DNA from: Nitratireductor soli
GTDB taxonomy: Bacteria; Pseudomonadota; Alphaproteobacteria; Rhizobiales; Rhizobiaceae
Assembly (NCBI RefSeq): GCF_001050155.1
Contig: NZ_LFVY01000016.1
Span: forward strand, 62,001 to 126,000
Reading direction: 5' to 3'
DNA: 64,000 bases
Position 1 is the stretch's first letter. Every line of letters begins with the position of its first letter. The notes below the pieces were generated by a model. The model was not told the DNA's origin. It searched no databases and saw nothing but the letters and a program-made list of their open reading frames with translations. This document shows positions 1 to 8,561 of this stretch, piece by piece. The position numbers and the translations under genes were made by a program.

Positions 1-675
1 ACAGAGCACTTCGAAGGTTCCCGTGCGCGTCGGGGTGAACCAGAAATAGGTGACGGTGCCCGGCACCATATCCATCTTGGCGCGGAACTCGGGCACGTAG
101 AAATCGTGCAGAACGTCGATCGAGCGCAGCAGCATTTTTACCGGCTTGTCGATCGGCAGATGCAGGTCGGCCGCCTCGATCACCACGTCGTCCTGGCCGT
201 AGGGGTCGTCCGGATCTATGCCCAGCGGGTTTTCATAGGTGACGAGCCGGTTGTCCGATTTGCCGAGCCTGCCATCCTGGCCAGGCAACCGATAGCTCCA
301 TTGCCATTGCTGGCCGACCACCTCGACCTCGGTGGCGTCGTCGGGAACGGTGATGAATTGCGACCAGACATAAAGCCCCGGCGCCAGCATCGCCGCCACC
401 CCCACCGCCGTCACGGCAGTGAGCCACCATTCCAGTTTCTTGTTTTCGGGATTGTAATCGGCCTTGACGCCTTCCCTGTGCCGGAACCGGAACACGCAAT
501 AGGCCATGAACAGGACCACCGCGGAAAACACGGCGCCTGTGATCCAGAAGGTAATGATGAGGGTCTGGTCGATATAGCCCCAATTCGAAGCGATGGGCGA
601 CCACCACCATGGGCTCAAGATATGGAACAATATCGAGCCCACAACCACAAGGACGAGTACAAGCGCTACCGCCAT
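1..675 (-). CDS. coxB: Cytochrome c oxidase subunit II, 3' end cut by window
   Basis: Reverse-strand reading frame of 225 codons, open at the window edge. It carries the CuA subunit of a haem-copper terminal oxidase, which accepts electrons from cytochrome c at the outer face of the inner membrane. Visible: a hydrophobic start, a second membrane span (about residues 65-90), the aromatic stretch QQWQWSYRLPG, the conserved segment VLHDFYVPEFRAKMDMVPG, and the first CuA cysteine in FEVLC at the cut end. The ATG at 675 follows AGGAGG-type purines. The rest of the CuA site (CxxxC, His, Met) lies outside. No signal peptide cysteine is obvious at the N-terminus. Family assignment is secure; which oxidase branch is unknown. 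Confidence 0.9.
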   Translation of the reverse strand, partial: MAVALVLVLVVVGSILFHILSPWWWSPIASNWGYIDQTLIITFWITGAVFSAVVLFMAYCVFRFRHREGVKADYNPENKKLEWWLTAVTAVGVAAMLAPGLYVWSQFITVPDDATEVEVVGQQWQWSYRLPGQDGRLGKSDNRLVTYENPLGIDPDDPYGQDDVVIEAADLHLPIDKPVKMLLRSIDVLHDFYVPEFRAKMDMVPGTVTYFWFTPTRTGTFEVLC

Positions 676-945
676 CCTCCGTACCTCCTGATCCTTGCGA
701 ATCTTCGAATTCAGCAAGAAGCATCTCCATTATAGCTCGCAATAGCCGAATATTTCCAGTGCCGGACCTTTTCACGGCCTTGAACGGTCGCGCCTGGGCG
801 CAGCCTGCATCGGGGGCGGCTTCGAAACCTGGATGCCGTAATGGGTCGGCGCTCATCTGGTAGCCATGAAGGTGGCTGTCCCCCAGCCTGACGATGTTGA
901 AACGGAATCCGCTTGTCGGCCCTGTGCATCAATCGAGGGACAACG

Positions 946-1125
946 ATGGACTATTAGGACTTGATGTGTCGCTGGAACAGAGCAGCGCTTGCGCGGTGGA
1001 TTCATCGGGCAAGATCGTGCGCGAGACGAAAGTGGCGAGCGAGCCTGAGGCGCTGTTGCAGCATTTTTGCCGATCTTGGGCTGCCGGCAGTCAGCATCGG
1101 CATTGAGGCGGCCCTCTGTCGCAGT
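946..1125 (+). pseudogene. IS110-family transposase remnant
   Basis: Only the N-terminal part of an IS110-type DEDD transposase is recognisable. The phrases GLDVSLEQSSACAVDSSGKI and VASEPEALLQHF are in one frame, ADLGLPAVSIGIEA in a second, and the family hallmark GPLSQWL in a third, so at least two single-base indels (one in the T-run near 1063, one near 1110) plus a disrupted start (ATGGACTATTAG) have killed it. Nothing of the C-terminal domain follows. The 270-bp stretches on either side hold no gene that can be supported. Confidence 0.75.
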
Positions 1126-1398
1126 GGCTACGCTTGGGTGCCGCTCGTGGGCGTGTACACTCGAACTCTCATTTGTTGGCGAGCTTCCGGGATCGGGAAC
1201 GGACCGGCGGCAAGCCTGCTGGTCAGGTGGCCACGGAAGGCGGCCGCCGACCAATCCAAGGTCGGACCGCCTCATAGGGGCAGGCCACTATCCGCCTCGG
1301 ATCAGACCAGTGAGCCGCCCCGGCGACGCGGAGCGGCCTGCTTTCTCAGATGAGACTATTGCTTTCTGTCAACTGGCTCAACTCAGCCTCGGCCTGTC

Positions 1399-2697
1399 TC
1401 AGCCAATTCCGAGTTTCGGCGCCGCCATGACGTGCGGAGTGTTGAAGGCATCGAGATCAACCTCTCCCTCGGATTTCGCGACAAGAACGCTGCAAGCGCA
1501 GTCGCCCACCACGTTGAGCGTGGTTCGGGCCATATCGAGGATGCGGTCGATGCCAGCGATGATCGCCACACCTTCCAGAGGCAATCCCACCGATGTGAGC
1601 ACCATTGAAAGCATGATGAGGCCACCACCAGGAACGCCCGCTGTACCGATCGACGCGAGCGTTGCGGCGGCCACAATCGTCGCATAGTCGGCACCTGAGA
1701 GAGTGACACCGAAGGCCTGCGCGACGAACACCGCGGTGACACCTTGGTACAGCGCAGTGCCATCCATGTTGATCGTGGCGCCGAGCGGCAGGGTAAAGCT
1801 CGCCACCGAACTCTTCACTCCAAGATTTCGCGTCGTGGCCGCCATCGTCACCGGCAGGGTACCGGCGCTGGACGTGCTCGTGAAGGAGACGATCGCCGGC
1901 TCGATGACCCCTTGAAAAAAGCGGACGGGATTAAGTCTGGCGATGAAGGCAATGATCCCTCCGTAGACGACAACTGCGTGGATAAGACAGCCGAGATAGA
2001 CAGCCAGAATGATCAGTCCAAGCGGCAGGAGCATCTCGAGCCCGTAGGTGCCTGCGACCCAGGTCATCAGCGCGAAGACGCCATAGGGCGCAAATGCGAC
2101 GACGATTTCGGCAAGCTTCATGATGACTGCGTTGAGTGCGTCAAAGAAGCCGCGGATCGGCTGCGCCGCCGCGCCGGCGAGGTTGATTGCGAGACCAAAG
2201 ATGATCGCAAAGAAGATGATCTGGAGAATGTTGCCGTCCGCGGCTGCAGAGACCGGATTGGTCGGAATGATGCCGACAAGAAGTTCGCCGAATGGCGGGG
2301 CTTGCTTAGCGTCCACCTTGCCGTCGGCAACGAGTGCAACACCGGCGCCCGGTTCAAGCAATATGCCGAGCAGCAGCCCGATTGCGACGGCAAACGCCGT
2401 TGTGCCGAGATAGAAGGCGAGCGTCTTGACGCCGATGCGGCCCATGCGCCCGATCTCGGCGATCGAGGTCATGCCGCACACAAGCGAGACGAAGACCAGC
2501 GGTACGACGAGCATCTTGATAGCCGCGATGAAAGCGTCGCCCGCAAGCTTGATCGTTCCAGCTATGGCGGCATTTCCGGTCATGTTGAGCGCCACACCGA
2601 GCGCCAGTCCGAGAACGAGCGCGACGGCGATCTGCTTCCACAGAAGCATGCGTGTCCAGAACGAGAATGGGTGCGCGGGTCCTGATTGCGTTGCCAT
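1399..2697 (-). CDS. Dicarboxylate/amino acid:cation symporter (DAACS family)
   Basis: A 432-aa inner-membrane carrier of the GltP/DctA/SstT family, which takes up acidic or small neutral amino acids or dicarboxylates with Na+ or H+. Visible are the serine-rich hairpin SFTSTSSAGT (271-280), the NMDGT motif (310-314), and the substrate/cation-binding helix DRILDMARTTLNVVGD (384-399), whose R, T, N and D are conserved in the family; length is normal. Start ATG at 2697 follows GGGAGGAA. It is the last gene of a three-gene run (ridA-like, PLP lyase, transporter), so it most likely imports the amino acid that the lyase consumes. The exact substrate cannot be read from sequence. Confidence 0.88.
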   Translation of the reverse strand: MATQSGPAHPFSFWTRMLLWKQIAVALVLGLALGVALNMTGNAAIAGTIKLAGDAFIAAIKMLVVPLVFVSLVCGMTSIAEIGRMGRIGVKTLAFYLGTTAFAVAIGLLLGILLEPGAGVALVADGKVDAKQAPPFGELLVGIIPTNPVSAAADGNILQIIFFAIIFGLAINLAGAAAQPIRGFFDALNAVIMKLAEIVVAFAPYGVFALMTWVAGTYGLEMLLPLGLIILAVYLGCLIHAVVVYGGIIAFIARLNPVRFFQGVIEPAIVSFTSTSSAGTLPVTMAATTRNLGVKSSVASFTLPLGATINMDGTALYQGVTAVFVAQAFGVTLSGADYATIVAAATLASIGTAGVPGGGLIMLSMVLTSVGLPLEGVAIIAGIDRILDMARTTLNVVGDCACSVLVAKSEGEVDLDAFNTPHVMAAPKLGIG

Positions 2698-2850
2698 TTG
2701 GTTCCTCCCTTAATGGCATTCATTGTATGCAATGGCGGCGGCCCTCCCCGGCAGCCGTCGGCTTTCGGCACGAGCAGGCCCGCGCCTCGCCAATGCGGCG
2801 GGGCGTTCTCGGGAACCTGTCGGAATACGAGGCGACAAAAGGGGCCGCGG

Positions 2851-3987
2851 TCAGCCGAACTGATCAGCGTAGAACTGCGTCGCCTTCAGCCCGGAGCCGG
2901 TTAGAATCACAACCGTCTCCTCATCACGTCCAATCCGGCCCGCTTCAACGAACTGCCGCAGCCCCGCCACCGCGTGGGCCGAAGTCGGCTCCGTGTAAAA
3001 TCCCTTCGCGGCGAGGCGCTTGGCCGTGGCGATGATATCGGCCTCCGCCACGGCCGTGCTGTCGCCTCCGGTTCCGCGAATTGCCGCGACCATCTCGTCA
3101 AGCCGGATCGGATTGCGAATTGCCGTCCCCTCGGCCACTGTCGAGGAGTATTCAGGTGCGCGACCTCCCAGACTTTCCGGATGGAGAGCGTGATGGACCG
3201 GGCAGCAATTCTCGGGCTGCGTCACGAATATCCGAGGCATGTTCGCGATCTCGCCGGCGGCGAGGAGTTCACGAAAGGCAATGTGGCAACCAAGCACATT
3301 GCTGCCGGCTGCCGCCGGAATAATGATGTTGTCGGGCGCGCGGAAGCCGAGATCTTCCCAGATCTCGTAGCCGAGCGTCTTCGTGCCCTGCAGGAACATC
3401 GGATGCCAGTTGTGGCTGGCATAGTAAGTGCGCTTGGCCTCCTGGATCGCGGCCGTTTCCGTGTCCTGGCGCGTGCCGGGCACGAGCGTCACGTTGGCCC
3501 CGTATGCGCGAAGCTGGGCGATCTTGGCTGGCTGCGTGTAGTGCGGAACGAAGATGCCCACCGCCATGCCGGCAGCCGCGCCATAGGCGGCAATCGCCGC
3601 TCCGCCGTTGCCGGAACTGTCCTCCACCACCGACGTGATGCCGAGGGAACGCAGATGGGAGATGAGAACCGAAGCACCGCGATCCTTGAAGGAGCCGGTC
3701 GGCGCGAACCATTCGAGCTTCAGTCGGCACGAGATGCCGTCAATGTCGGCGCTGACGAGGGGCGTCATTCCCTCGCCCAGCGAGACCGGCTCCGCGATCT
3801 CGACCGGAAGCGCGGCGGCATAGCGCCAGATGGTGCGAAGGCCGGTACGGATGTCGGCGCGATTGATCCCCACGAGATCGCTCACCATGAGGGGATTTCC
3901 ATCTTGAGAACGCCAGGAGAGCGTGTCGACGGGAAGATGAGCGCCCGTACGCGGATCGACGAAGGCGGGGGATGTTGAGCGGAGCAT
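2851..3987 (-). CDS. PLP-dependent fold-type II lyase (threonine synthase/ammonia-lyase-like)
   Basis: A 378-aa cytoplasmic PLP enzyme. The Schiff-base lysine is in SFKDRG (K101), with the substrate loop SSGNGG (about 124-129), a phosphate-binding region PAAAGSN near 222, and the PLP-ring serine segment near TGSG close to the C-terminus. The stretch LGEGMTPLV is typical of threonine-synthase-like enzymes, but the partner genes (Rid deaminase, amino acid symporter, YheO-type regulator) argue for catabolic ammonia lysis or isomerisation of an imported amino acid rather than threonine synthesis. It begins 4 bases after the ridA-like gene, so the two are surely cotranscribed. Substrate unknown. 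Confidence 0.85.
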   Translation of the reverse strand: MLRSTSPAFVDPRTGAHLPVDTLSWRSQDGNPLMVSDLVGINRADIRTGLRTIWRYAAALPVEIAEPVSLGEGMTPLVSADIDGISCRLKLEWFAPTGSFKDRGASVLISHLRSLGITSVVEDSSGNGGAAIAAYGAAAGMAVGIFVPHYTQPAKIAQLRAYGANVTLVPGTRQDTETAAIQEAKRTYYASHNWHPMFLQGTKTLGYEIWEDLGFRAPDNIIIPAAAGSNVLGCHIAFRELLAAGEIANMPRIFVTQPENCCPVHHALHPESLGGRAPEYSSTVAEGTAIRNPIRLDEMVAAIRGTGGDSTAVAEADIIATAKRLAAKGFYTEPTSAHAVAGLRQFVEAGRIGRDEETVVILTGSGLKATQFYADQFG

Positions 3988-3991
3988 AGTT

Positions 3992-4378
3992 CTATCCTTT
4001 GACGGCGGCGATCAGCTCGAGTTCGATGTCGAAGCCATGGTGGAGTGCGGGAACGGGGATCACTGCGCGTGCTGGCTTGTGGTCGCCGACGAAGTGCGCA
4101 TAGCGGACATCGAAGCTCGCCCAATTGGAAACGTCCGTTATGTAGATCGAGACTTTGACGATATCGGTGACCGTCGCGCCGGCTTTGCTGAGGATCGCCC
4201 CGGCATGGGCGAGGACGAGATCGACCTGTTCGGCAAAAGGCCGAACGGCGGAACCATCCCCGTCAATCGCCACGGGCAGAATACCCGAGAGGTAGAGCGT
4301 GCCGCGATGGGCGACGGCCTGGGAGTAGTGACCGAGCGGAAGCGCCGCTTCGGAAGTTTCAATCAGATCGATCGTCAT
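3992..4378 (-). CDS. RidA/YjgF/UK114-family enamine/imine deaminase-like protein
   Basis: A 128-aa Rid-family protein. Rid proteins form trimers and hydrolyse reactive 2-aminoacrylate-type enamines and imines released by PLP lyases, giving ketoacid and ammonia. Seen here: HYSQAV near 18-22, LYLSGILP, the DIVKVSIYITD strand and KPARAV with the arginine (R104) that binds the carboxylate. It is first in the operon, directly before the PLP lyase, which fits removal of that enzyme's unstable product. The promoter region is shared with the divergent YheO-type regulator. Paralogue-level naming (RidA versus Rid1-7) is not attempted. Confidence 0.85.
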   Translation of the reverse strand: MTIDLIETSEAALPLGHYSQAVAHRGTLYLSGILPVAIDGDGSAVRPFAEQVDLVLAHAGAILSKAGATVTDIVKVSIYITDVSNWASFDVRYAHFVGDHKPARAVIPVPALHHGFDIELELIAAVKG

Positions 4379-4448
4379 TCGCTTCCCTTCTTTGCGCCAC
4401 GTTGGGAAGTGCTTCTCCCCGCGACATCACGCCTATTGACCTCGTAAA

Positions 4449-4499
4449 CAAAATGTCAAAAACTGACTTGATGTCAATGGCAAAATGTTGAAAGCTGAC
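4449..4499. promoter_or_regulatory. Near-perfect 19-bp direct repeat in divergent promoter region
   Basis: CAAAATGTCAAAAACTGAC (4449-4467) recurs as CAAAATGTTGAAAGCTGAC (4481-4499), 32 bp apart, i.e. three helical turns, and partial copies (TTGATGTCAA, GAAATGTCAA) sit between and after them. The copies lie between the ridA-like operon and the YheO-type regulator and overlap the first possible ATG of the latter. This is what an operator for the neighbouring HTH protein would look like; binding is inference. Confidence 0.5.
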
Positions 4500-5129
4500 G
4501 AAATGTCAAAACGAACCGAGCATGATCTCATTCTTCGCGAGGCTTCCAAGATCGCCGATGCTTTGGCGGAAACCTTCGCGCCGATCTGTGAGGTGGTGCT
4601 GCACGACCTCACCAACCCGTCGCATGCGATCTTCAAGATTGAGAACAATATTTCGGGCAGATCGGTTGGCGATCCGGCCACCGAGTTGGGACTTACCCGC
4701 ATCTCCGACCCGAGTTTCCCAGACAAGCTCGTGAACTATGCCAACAGGCTGTCCGACGGCCGGGTGGTCAAGAGCACGTCAATTGGATTGAAAGACAGCG
4801 CTGGCGCCTATATCGCGGCGCTCTGCCTGAATATTGATGTCTCCTACCTGAATGGCATGGCCGAGTACATTGGAAGGTTGACGGCAATCCGCGATATTGA
4901 AGGCGTCTCTGAGCGCATCCAGACACCGCGATCCGACGACATCGGCAAATGTGTTCGCGACTTTGCGCTGGCGCGAAACAAGGAACCCAGATCGCTCAAC
5001 ACTGCTGAGAAGCGCGACCTGATGGCCCACCTGCAAGATCTGGGAATGATGTCGCTGAAAGGTTCGATCGACGAGATAGCCAAGGCGCTCGGCGCATCGC
5101 GCAGCAGCGTCTACTACTATATCAAGTAG
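4485..5129 (+). CDS. YheO/DauR-type PAS-HTH transcriptional regulator
   Basis: A 214-aa (208 from the second ATG at 4503) regulator of the YheO-like family: an N-terminal PAS-like sensor (about residues 10-125, with EVVLHDL and the GRSVGDPATELGL loop) and a C-terminal helix-turn-helix (about 165-214, DEIAKALGASRSSVYYYI). Members regulate amino acid, including D-amino acid, catabolism. Divergent to the ridA-lyase-transporter operon and therefore its likely controller. The upstream ATG at 4485 overlaps a direct repeat and has no clear ribosome site, so 4503 is the likelier start. The 3' end overlaps the convergent LysR gene by 8 bases. Confidence 0.85.
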   Translation: MLKADEMSKRTEHDLILREASKIADALAETFAPICEVVLHDLTNPSHAIFKIENNISGRSVGDPATELGLTRISDPSFPDKLVNYANRLSDGRVVKSTSIGLKDSAGAYIAALCLNIDVSYLNGMAEYIGRLTAIRDIEGVSERIQTPRSDDIGKCVRDFALARNKEPRSLNTAEKRDLMAHLQDLGMMSLKGSIDEIAKALGASRSSVYYYIK

Positions 5130-6036
5130 CAGATTGGTCAGTGGCCTGTAATGGTAAAGCCTGCTTTCGGAACCATTCGAGCAATATCTGCAGCCGCTCC
5201 TTCGCCGGGTGGCTCGCCAGGAACACCGCCCAATAGGTCGGGCCGGGCAGCGCGATATCCGAGAGCGGGACGAGCGTGCCTGCGTTCAATTGATCGCTGA
5301 CAAGCAGCTCGGAGGCGAGGACGGCTCCCTGGCCGGCGACAGCCGCGTCAAGCGCATGGACTTCTTCGGAGAATGTCTGGGTGATGTGCGGCCGGCCGCG
5401 ATCGGCGCCGGCATGGGCCTGCCATCGCTCCCAGCTCGGCGCATTGGCTGCGCCGGATCTCCACCGATAGTGCAGCAACGGCAATGCGAGGATCTCATCC
5501 GGCGAAAGCTTATCCTGGCCTGACAAAAGGCCGGGAGCGCATACCGGCAGGATGCGGTCGGGAAACAGCCGATGCCACTCGGCGTCCGCACCCGACCGCT
5601 CAGCATAACGGATCGCCATGTCGATGCCCGACGCGTGCAGGTCCGCCACAAGGTCGTCCGCCTCGATTTCGATCATGAGCCCCGTCTCATCGCGCAGGTG
5701 CGGAAGCCGCGGCATCAGCCATCTGCTGGCAAAGGCCATGGTCACGGACAGGCGCAGCGGACCGTCCTCATCGTCGGACAGCTGCCCGAGTGCGGCGGCG
5801 ATGCGATCAAGCGAATCCCTGAGCACCGGAAACAGCTTCTCGCCTGCTGGCGAAAGCTTCACCGGGCGCGGATAGCGCCGGAACAGCTCCACGCCGAGGA
5901 TCTCCTCCAGCTGCCGCACCTGATGGCTGATCGCGGTGGGCGTGAGGTGCAGCTCCTCGGCCGCGCGCGTGAAATGCAGATGCCGGGCGGCGGCTTCAAA
6001 GGCCCGCAGGCCGTGAAGTGGCGGAAGCTTTCGCAA
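5122..6036 (-). CDS. LysR-family transcriptional regulator (GcvA-like)
   Basis: About 304 aa. The N-terminal winged HTH (FTRAAEELHLTPTAISHQVR) is followed by a type 2 periplasmic-binding-like effector domain (about 95-295). The N-terminal phrase LRKLPPLHGLRAFEAAARH is that of GcvA-type LysR proteins, which normally begin at that point; a TTG at 6036 preceded by AGGAG nine bases earlier is therefore preferred to a GTG at 6069 that would add eleven residues. Divergent to dsbA-like/SMR genes, which it probably regulates. Effector unknown. Confidence 0.85.
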   Translation of the reverse strand: MRKLPPLHGLRAFEAAARHLHFTRAAEELHLTPTAISHQVRQLEEILGVELFRRYPRPVKLSPAGEKLFPVLRDSLDRIAAALGQLSDDEDGPLRLSVTMAFASRWLMPRLPHLRDETGLMIEIEADDLVADLHASGIDMAIRYAERSGADAEWHRLFPDRILPVCAPGLLSGQDKLSPDEILALPLLHYRWRSGAANAPSWERWQAHAGADRGRPHITQTFSEEVHALDAAVAGQGAVLASELLVSDQLNAGTLVPLSDIALPGPTYWAVFLASHPAKERLQILLEWFRKQALPLQATDQSAT

Positions 6037-6111
6037 GGTCGCGATCTCCTGGATCAAGCGCGGTACCACGATGAATCTGATTCATCCACCCCCTGAGATA
6101 TCCGCTTTGGC

Positions 6112-6129
6112 CAGGCTTTTCCACGCCTG
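6112..6129. promoter_or_regulatory. Inverted repeat between LysR gene and dsbA-like gene
   Basis: CAGGC at 6112-6116 and GCCTG at 6125-6129, separated by eight bases, lie in the 136-bp divergent region; the related strings CTGAGATATCCG and CTGATATTTCCG flank it. LysR proteins usually bind such interrupted dyads upstream of the gene they activate. Position supports this; sequence alone does not prove it. Confidence 0.35.
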
Positions 6130-6172
6130 ATATTTCCGACAGCAACAGTCATCCACCCGCGAGGAAAGAGAC

Positions 6173-6841
6173 ATGACGATGGTGCCGGAAGTTGGTGCAG
6201 GCGCTCGAGCGGAGCGCGCGCGGAAGCCTCACGTAATTGTCTATTCCGACTATGTCTGCCCGTTCTGCCTGCTGGCGGAGCATGTCTTGTCCGAGGCGAT
6301 CGGCGACCGGGACATTTCCATTGAATGGCGCGCTTTCGAACTGCGTCCCGAACCGGTTCCGACCTTGCGCGTCGAAGACGGCTACCTGCCGACAGTCTGG
6401 AAAAACGCTGTCTATCCACGCGCCGAAAAGCTGGGCGTGCCCATCCAGCTTCCCTCGATCTCGCCGCAGCCCCGCACGGCAAAGGCCCTCGAGCTTCTGG
6501 CCATGGCGCGGGACAAGGGCCTCGACCACCCCTACTCCATGCGGGTGCTGCGCGCCTTCTTTCAGGAAGGCCGCGACATCGGCGATCCCGAAACTTTGAT
6601 CGGACTTGCGGCCGAGGCGGGCCTCGACGCGCAGGAGGCCCGCGCGGCGTTGGAGAACGGCGCCTATGCGTCGCGCCATCGCGAAGCCCTGCGCCATGCC
6701 CGCGAAGACATGGCCATAACGTCGGTCCCGACGATCGTGGTCGGCGAGCGGATTTTCCGCGGAACACCGCCGCTGGATGCATTGCGGCAGGCGCTCGAAG
6801 TCCTCGAAGCAAACCAATCACCACAGCAGGCAAACGCCTGA
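6173..6841 (+). CDS. DsbA-family thiol oxidoreductase (FrnE-like)
   Basis: A 222-aa thioredoxin-fold protein with an inserted helical domain. The redox motif is CPFC (residues 29-32) in YSDYVCPFC, and the cis-proline loop is SVPTIVVGERIFRG near residue 185. FrnE/2-hydroxychromene-2-carboxylate isomerase-like members are cytoplasmic; no signal peptide is seen, in agreement. ATG at 6173 follows GAGGAAAGA. It starts a rightward cluster with two SMR transporters and a deaminase. Substrate unknown; its role may be protection from electrophiles or thiol stress. Confidence 0.85.
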   Translation: MTMVPEVGAGARAERARKPHVIVYSDYVCPFCLLAEHVLSEAIGDRDISIEWRAFELRPEPVPTLRVEDGYLPTVWKNAVYPRAEKLGVPIQLPSISPQPRTAKALELLAMARDKGLDHPYSMRVLRAFFQEGRDIGDPETLIGLAAEAGLDAQEARAALENGAYASRHREALRHAREDMAITSVPTIVVGERIFRGTPPLDALRQALEVLEANQSPQQANA

Positions 6842-6870
6842 CACCACCATAGCCACGAAAGGAAAAAACG

Positions 6871-7191
6871 ATGAGCTGGCTCTATCTTGGAATTGCCGTG
6901 ATCCTGGAGATCGCGGTTGCAATCAGCGCGGGCAAGGCGAAGGGGTTCACCCATCCCGGATGGACTGCCGCGACCCTCGTCAGCGGGGCTGTCGCGACGT
7001 TCTTCCTGAGCCTCGCCCTTCTCACCTTCGATGTCGGCGTGGGTTACGCCATCTGGACCTCAGCGGCCGGCGTCGGAATCGTCGTTCTGGGCGTGCTGTT
7101 CTTCGGTCAAACGCTCAACTGGAAGAAGACCGTCGGCATTCTTCTCGTTGTCGGTGGCGTCGTCGGCTTGCGCCTCAGTGGTGCAGCGTAA
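6871..7191 (+). CDS. Small multidrug resistance (SMR) transporter, first subunit
   Basis: A 106-aa protein with four predicted membrane helices. It has the essential membrane glutamate in the first helix (E13, in AVILEIAVAIS) and the SMR signature GYAIWTS in helix 3. SMR pumps are dual-topology or paired dimers that exchange protons for cationic drugs, guanidinium or polyamines. ATG follows AAGGAAAA. The adjacent second SMR gene suggests a two-gene heterodimeric pump of the EbrAB/YkkCD kind. No guanidine riboswitch pattern was seen upstream. Confidence 0.9.
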   Translation: MSWLYLGIAVILEIAVAISAGKAKGFTHPGWTAATLVSGAVATFFLSLALLTFDVGVGYAIWTSAAGVGIVVLGVLFFGQTLNWKKTVGILLVVGGVVGLRLSGAA

Positions 7192-7244
7192 AAAGCCGCC
7201 GTTCAGCACCTCCTCAACTTCCATTGACTTCAAGGATTTTCGAC

Positions 7245-7619
7245 ATGACCAAGACAAATCAAGACAATGCCGGCAGCACGCGCGCCTGGATAAGCCTGCT
7301 CCTCGCCGGAGCCTTCGAGATCGGATACGCGCTGAGCGTTGGCGGCAGCCAGGCTTTCACCGTCCTCAGCTGGTCGGTTGCAGCCATCGTGTTCTTCCTG
7401 CTGACGCTTTACTTCCTCAGCGTTGCCTTGCGCACCATCGACGTGGGCATCGGTTATGCGGTGTGGGCGGGCATCGGCTCCGTCGGCGCGGCTGCTTTCG
7501 GCAGCGTTCTTCTCGGCCAGTCGCTCACCATCACCCAGGCATTCTGGCTCGCAGTCATCATCGGCGGCGTCGTCTGGCTGAAGCTTGCCGACAGCGCGAA
7601 GCTTCAGGGGCAAAGCTGA
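7245..7619 (+). CDS. Small multidrug resistance (SMR) transporter, second subunit
   Basis: A 124-aa SMR protein with a short hydrophilic N-terminal extension (about 12 residues) before helix 1. The helix-1 glutamate is E25 in LLAGAFEIGYALS, and helix 3 carries GYAVWAG in place of the usual AYAIWxG. The slightly longer N-terminus and the companion gene 53 bases upstream fit an asymmetric SMR heterodimer. Its stop overlaps the deaminase start as TGATG, so translation of the two is coupled. Confidence 0.88.
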   Translation: MTKTNQDNAGSTRAWISLLLAGAFEIGYALSVGGSQAFTVLSWSVAAIVFFLLTLYFLSVALRTIDVGIGYAVWAGIGSVGAAAFGSVLLGQSLTITQAFWLAVIIGGVVWLKLADSAKLQGQS

Positions 7620-8104
7620 TGTGCGCCGGACCAGCGTCCCGCTACCAGAAGCTCATGGAAGAGACCGTGGCCTATTCCATGGACCATGTTCACGACGGCG
7701 GCATTCCCTTTACCGCCTTGGTGGTCGACCGCAACGGCACCATTCTCGGACGCGGCGTCAACCGCGTCCGGGAGCACCACGACCCGACCGCGCATGCCGA
7801 GGTCGAGGCGATCCGTGACGCCTGCCACACGCACGGCACGCCCAACCTGTCGGGCGCGACGCTTCTGGCGTCAGGAGAACCCTGCGCGATGTGCTACATG
7901 AGCGCGCGGTTTGCCGGAATTGCCCGCGTGGTCTTCGCCGCCGATCGCCATGAGGCCGCCGAACACGGCTTCGACTACCGCGGCACCTATCGGCTGTTCG
8001 CCGACGATCCGCTGCACTGGCAGGCGCCGTCCGTCGAAAAACTCCCGGTTCCAGAGCGGCTGGCACCATTCCAGTCTTTCCGTTCAAGACTGCGCGTTCT
8101 CTAG
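7619..8104 (+). CDS. CMP/dCMP-type zinc deaminase (guanine/nucleoside deaminase-like)
   Basis: A 161-aa cytidine-deaminase-fold enzyme. Zinc ligands are H59 (with catalytic E61, HAE) and C89/C92 in PCAMC. The arrangement resembles guanine deaminases (GuaD) and tRNA adenosine deaminase relatives, acting on a purine or related heterocycle in the cytoplasm. Start ATG 7619 overlaps the SMR stop, an unusual coupling of an efflux pump with a deaminase. Substrate not resolved. Confidence 0.82.
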   Translation: MCAGPASRYQKLMEETVAYSMDHVHDGGIPFTALVVDRNGTILGRGVNRVREHHDPTAHAEVEAIRDACHTHGTPNLSGATLLASGEPCAMCYMSARFAGIARVVFAADRHEAAEHGFDYRGTYRLFADDPLHWQAPSVEKLPVPERLAPFQSFRSRLRVL

Positions 8105-8212
8105 AAACGCATTGTCCTTACCCTAGTGTCCGGGTTCAGCGCCAATGAGACAATTTCGGCTTAACGGATAGAGGAGGATTTCTGGCTCATCGTAGCCCTT
8201 CAAGGAGCGAAG

Positions 8213-8539
8213 ATGAGATGGAAATCCGGGACACAGAAGGAGCCGGCTGAGAAGGTCATCAAGGACATCCGCCGCGCCACCCGCAAACAATATTCCGCTG
8301 AAGAGAAGATCCGCATCATGCTGGAAGGCTTGCGCGGTGAGGAGTCGATTGCCGCGCTCTGCCGACGTGAAGGCATTGCCGAGAGCCTCTATTACAATTG
8401 GTCGAAGGAGTTCCTCGACGCCGGCAAGAAGCGGTTGGCCGCCACCGACGAGGTCAAGCATCTGCGCCGCGAGGCCGGCGATCTGAAAGAGGTCGTCGCC
8501 GAGCAGGCACTGGAACTGCGGCTGCTCAAAAAAGCATGA
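8213..8539 (+). CDS. IS3-family transposase OrfA
   Basis: A 108-aa HTH protein (YSAEEKIRIMLEGLRGEESI, then CRREGIAESLYYNW) with a C-terminal leucine-rich coiled coil (LKEVVAEQALELRLLKK). It gives DNA-end recognition in IS3 elements. It ends LLKKA-stop after a run of six A; read one base back, the frame continues as SMIADGGDDE and overlaps the orfB start, as expected for an intact element. So either one A has been lost or frameshifting is used. Confidence 0.8.
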   Translation: MRWKSGTQKEPAEKVIKDIRRATRKQYSAEEKIRIMLEGLRGEESIAALCRREGIAESLYYNWSKEFLDAGKKRLAATDEVKHLRREAGDLKEVVAEQALELRLLKKA

Positions 8540-8561
8540 TCGCGGATGGGGGCGACGACGA

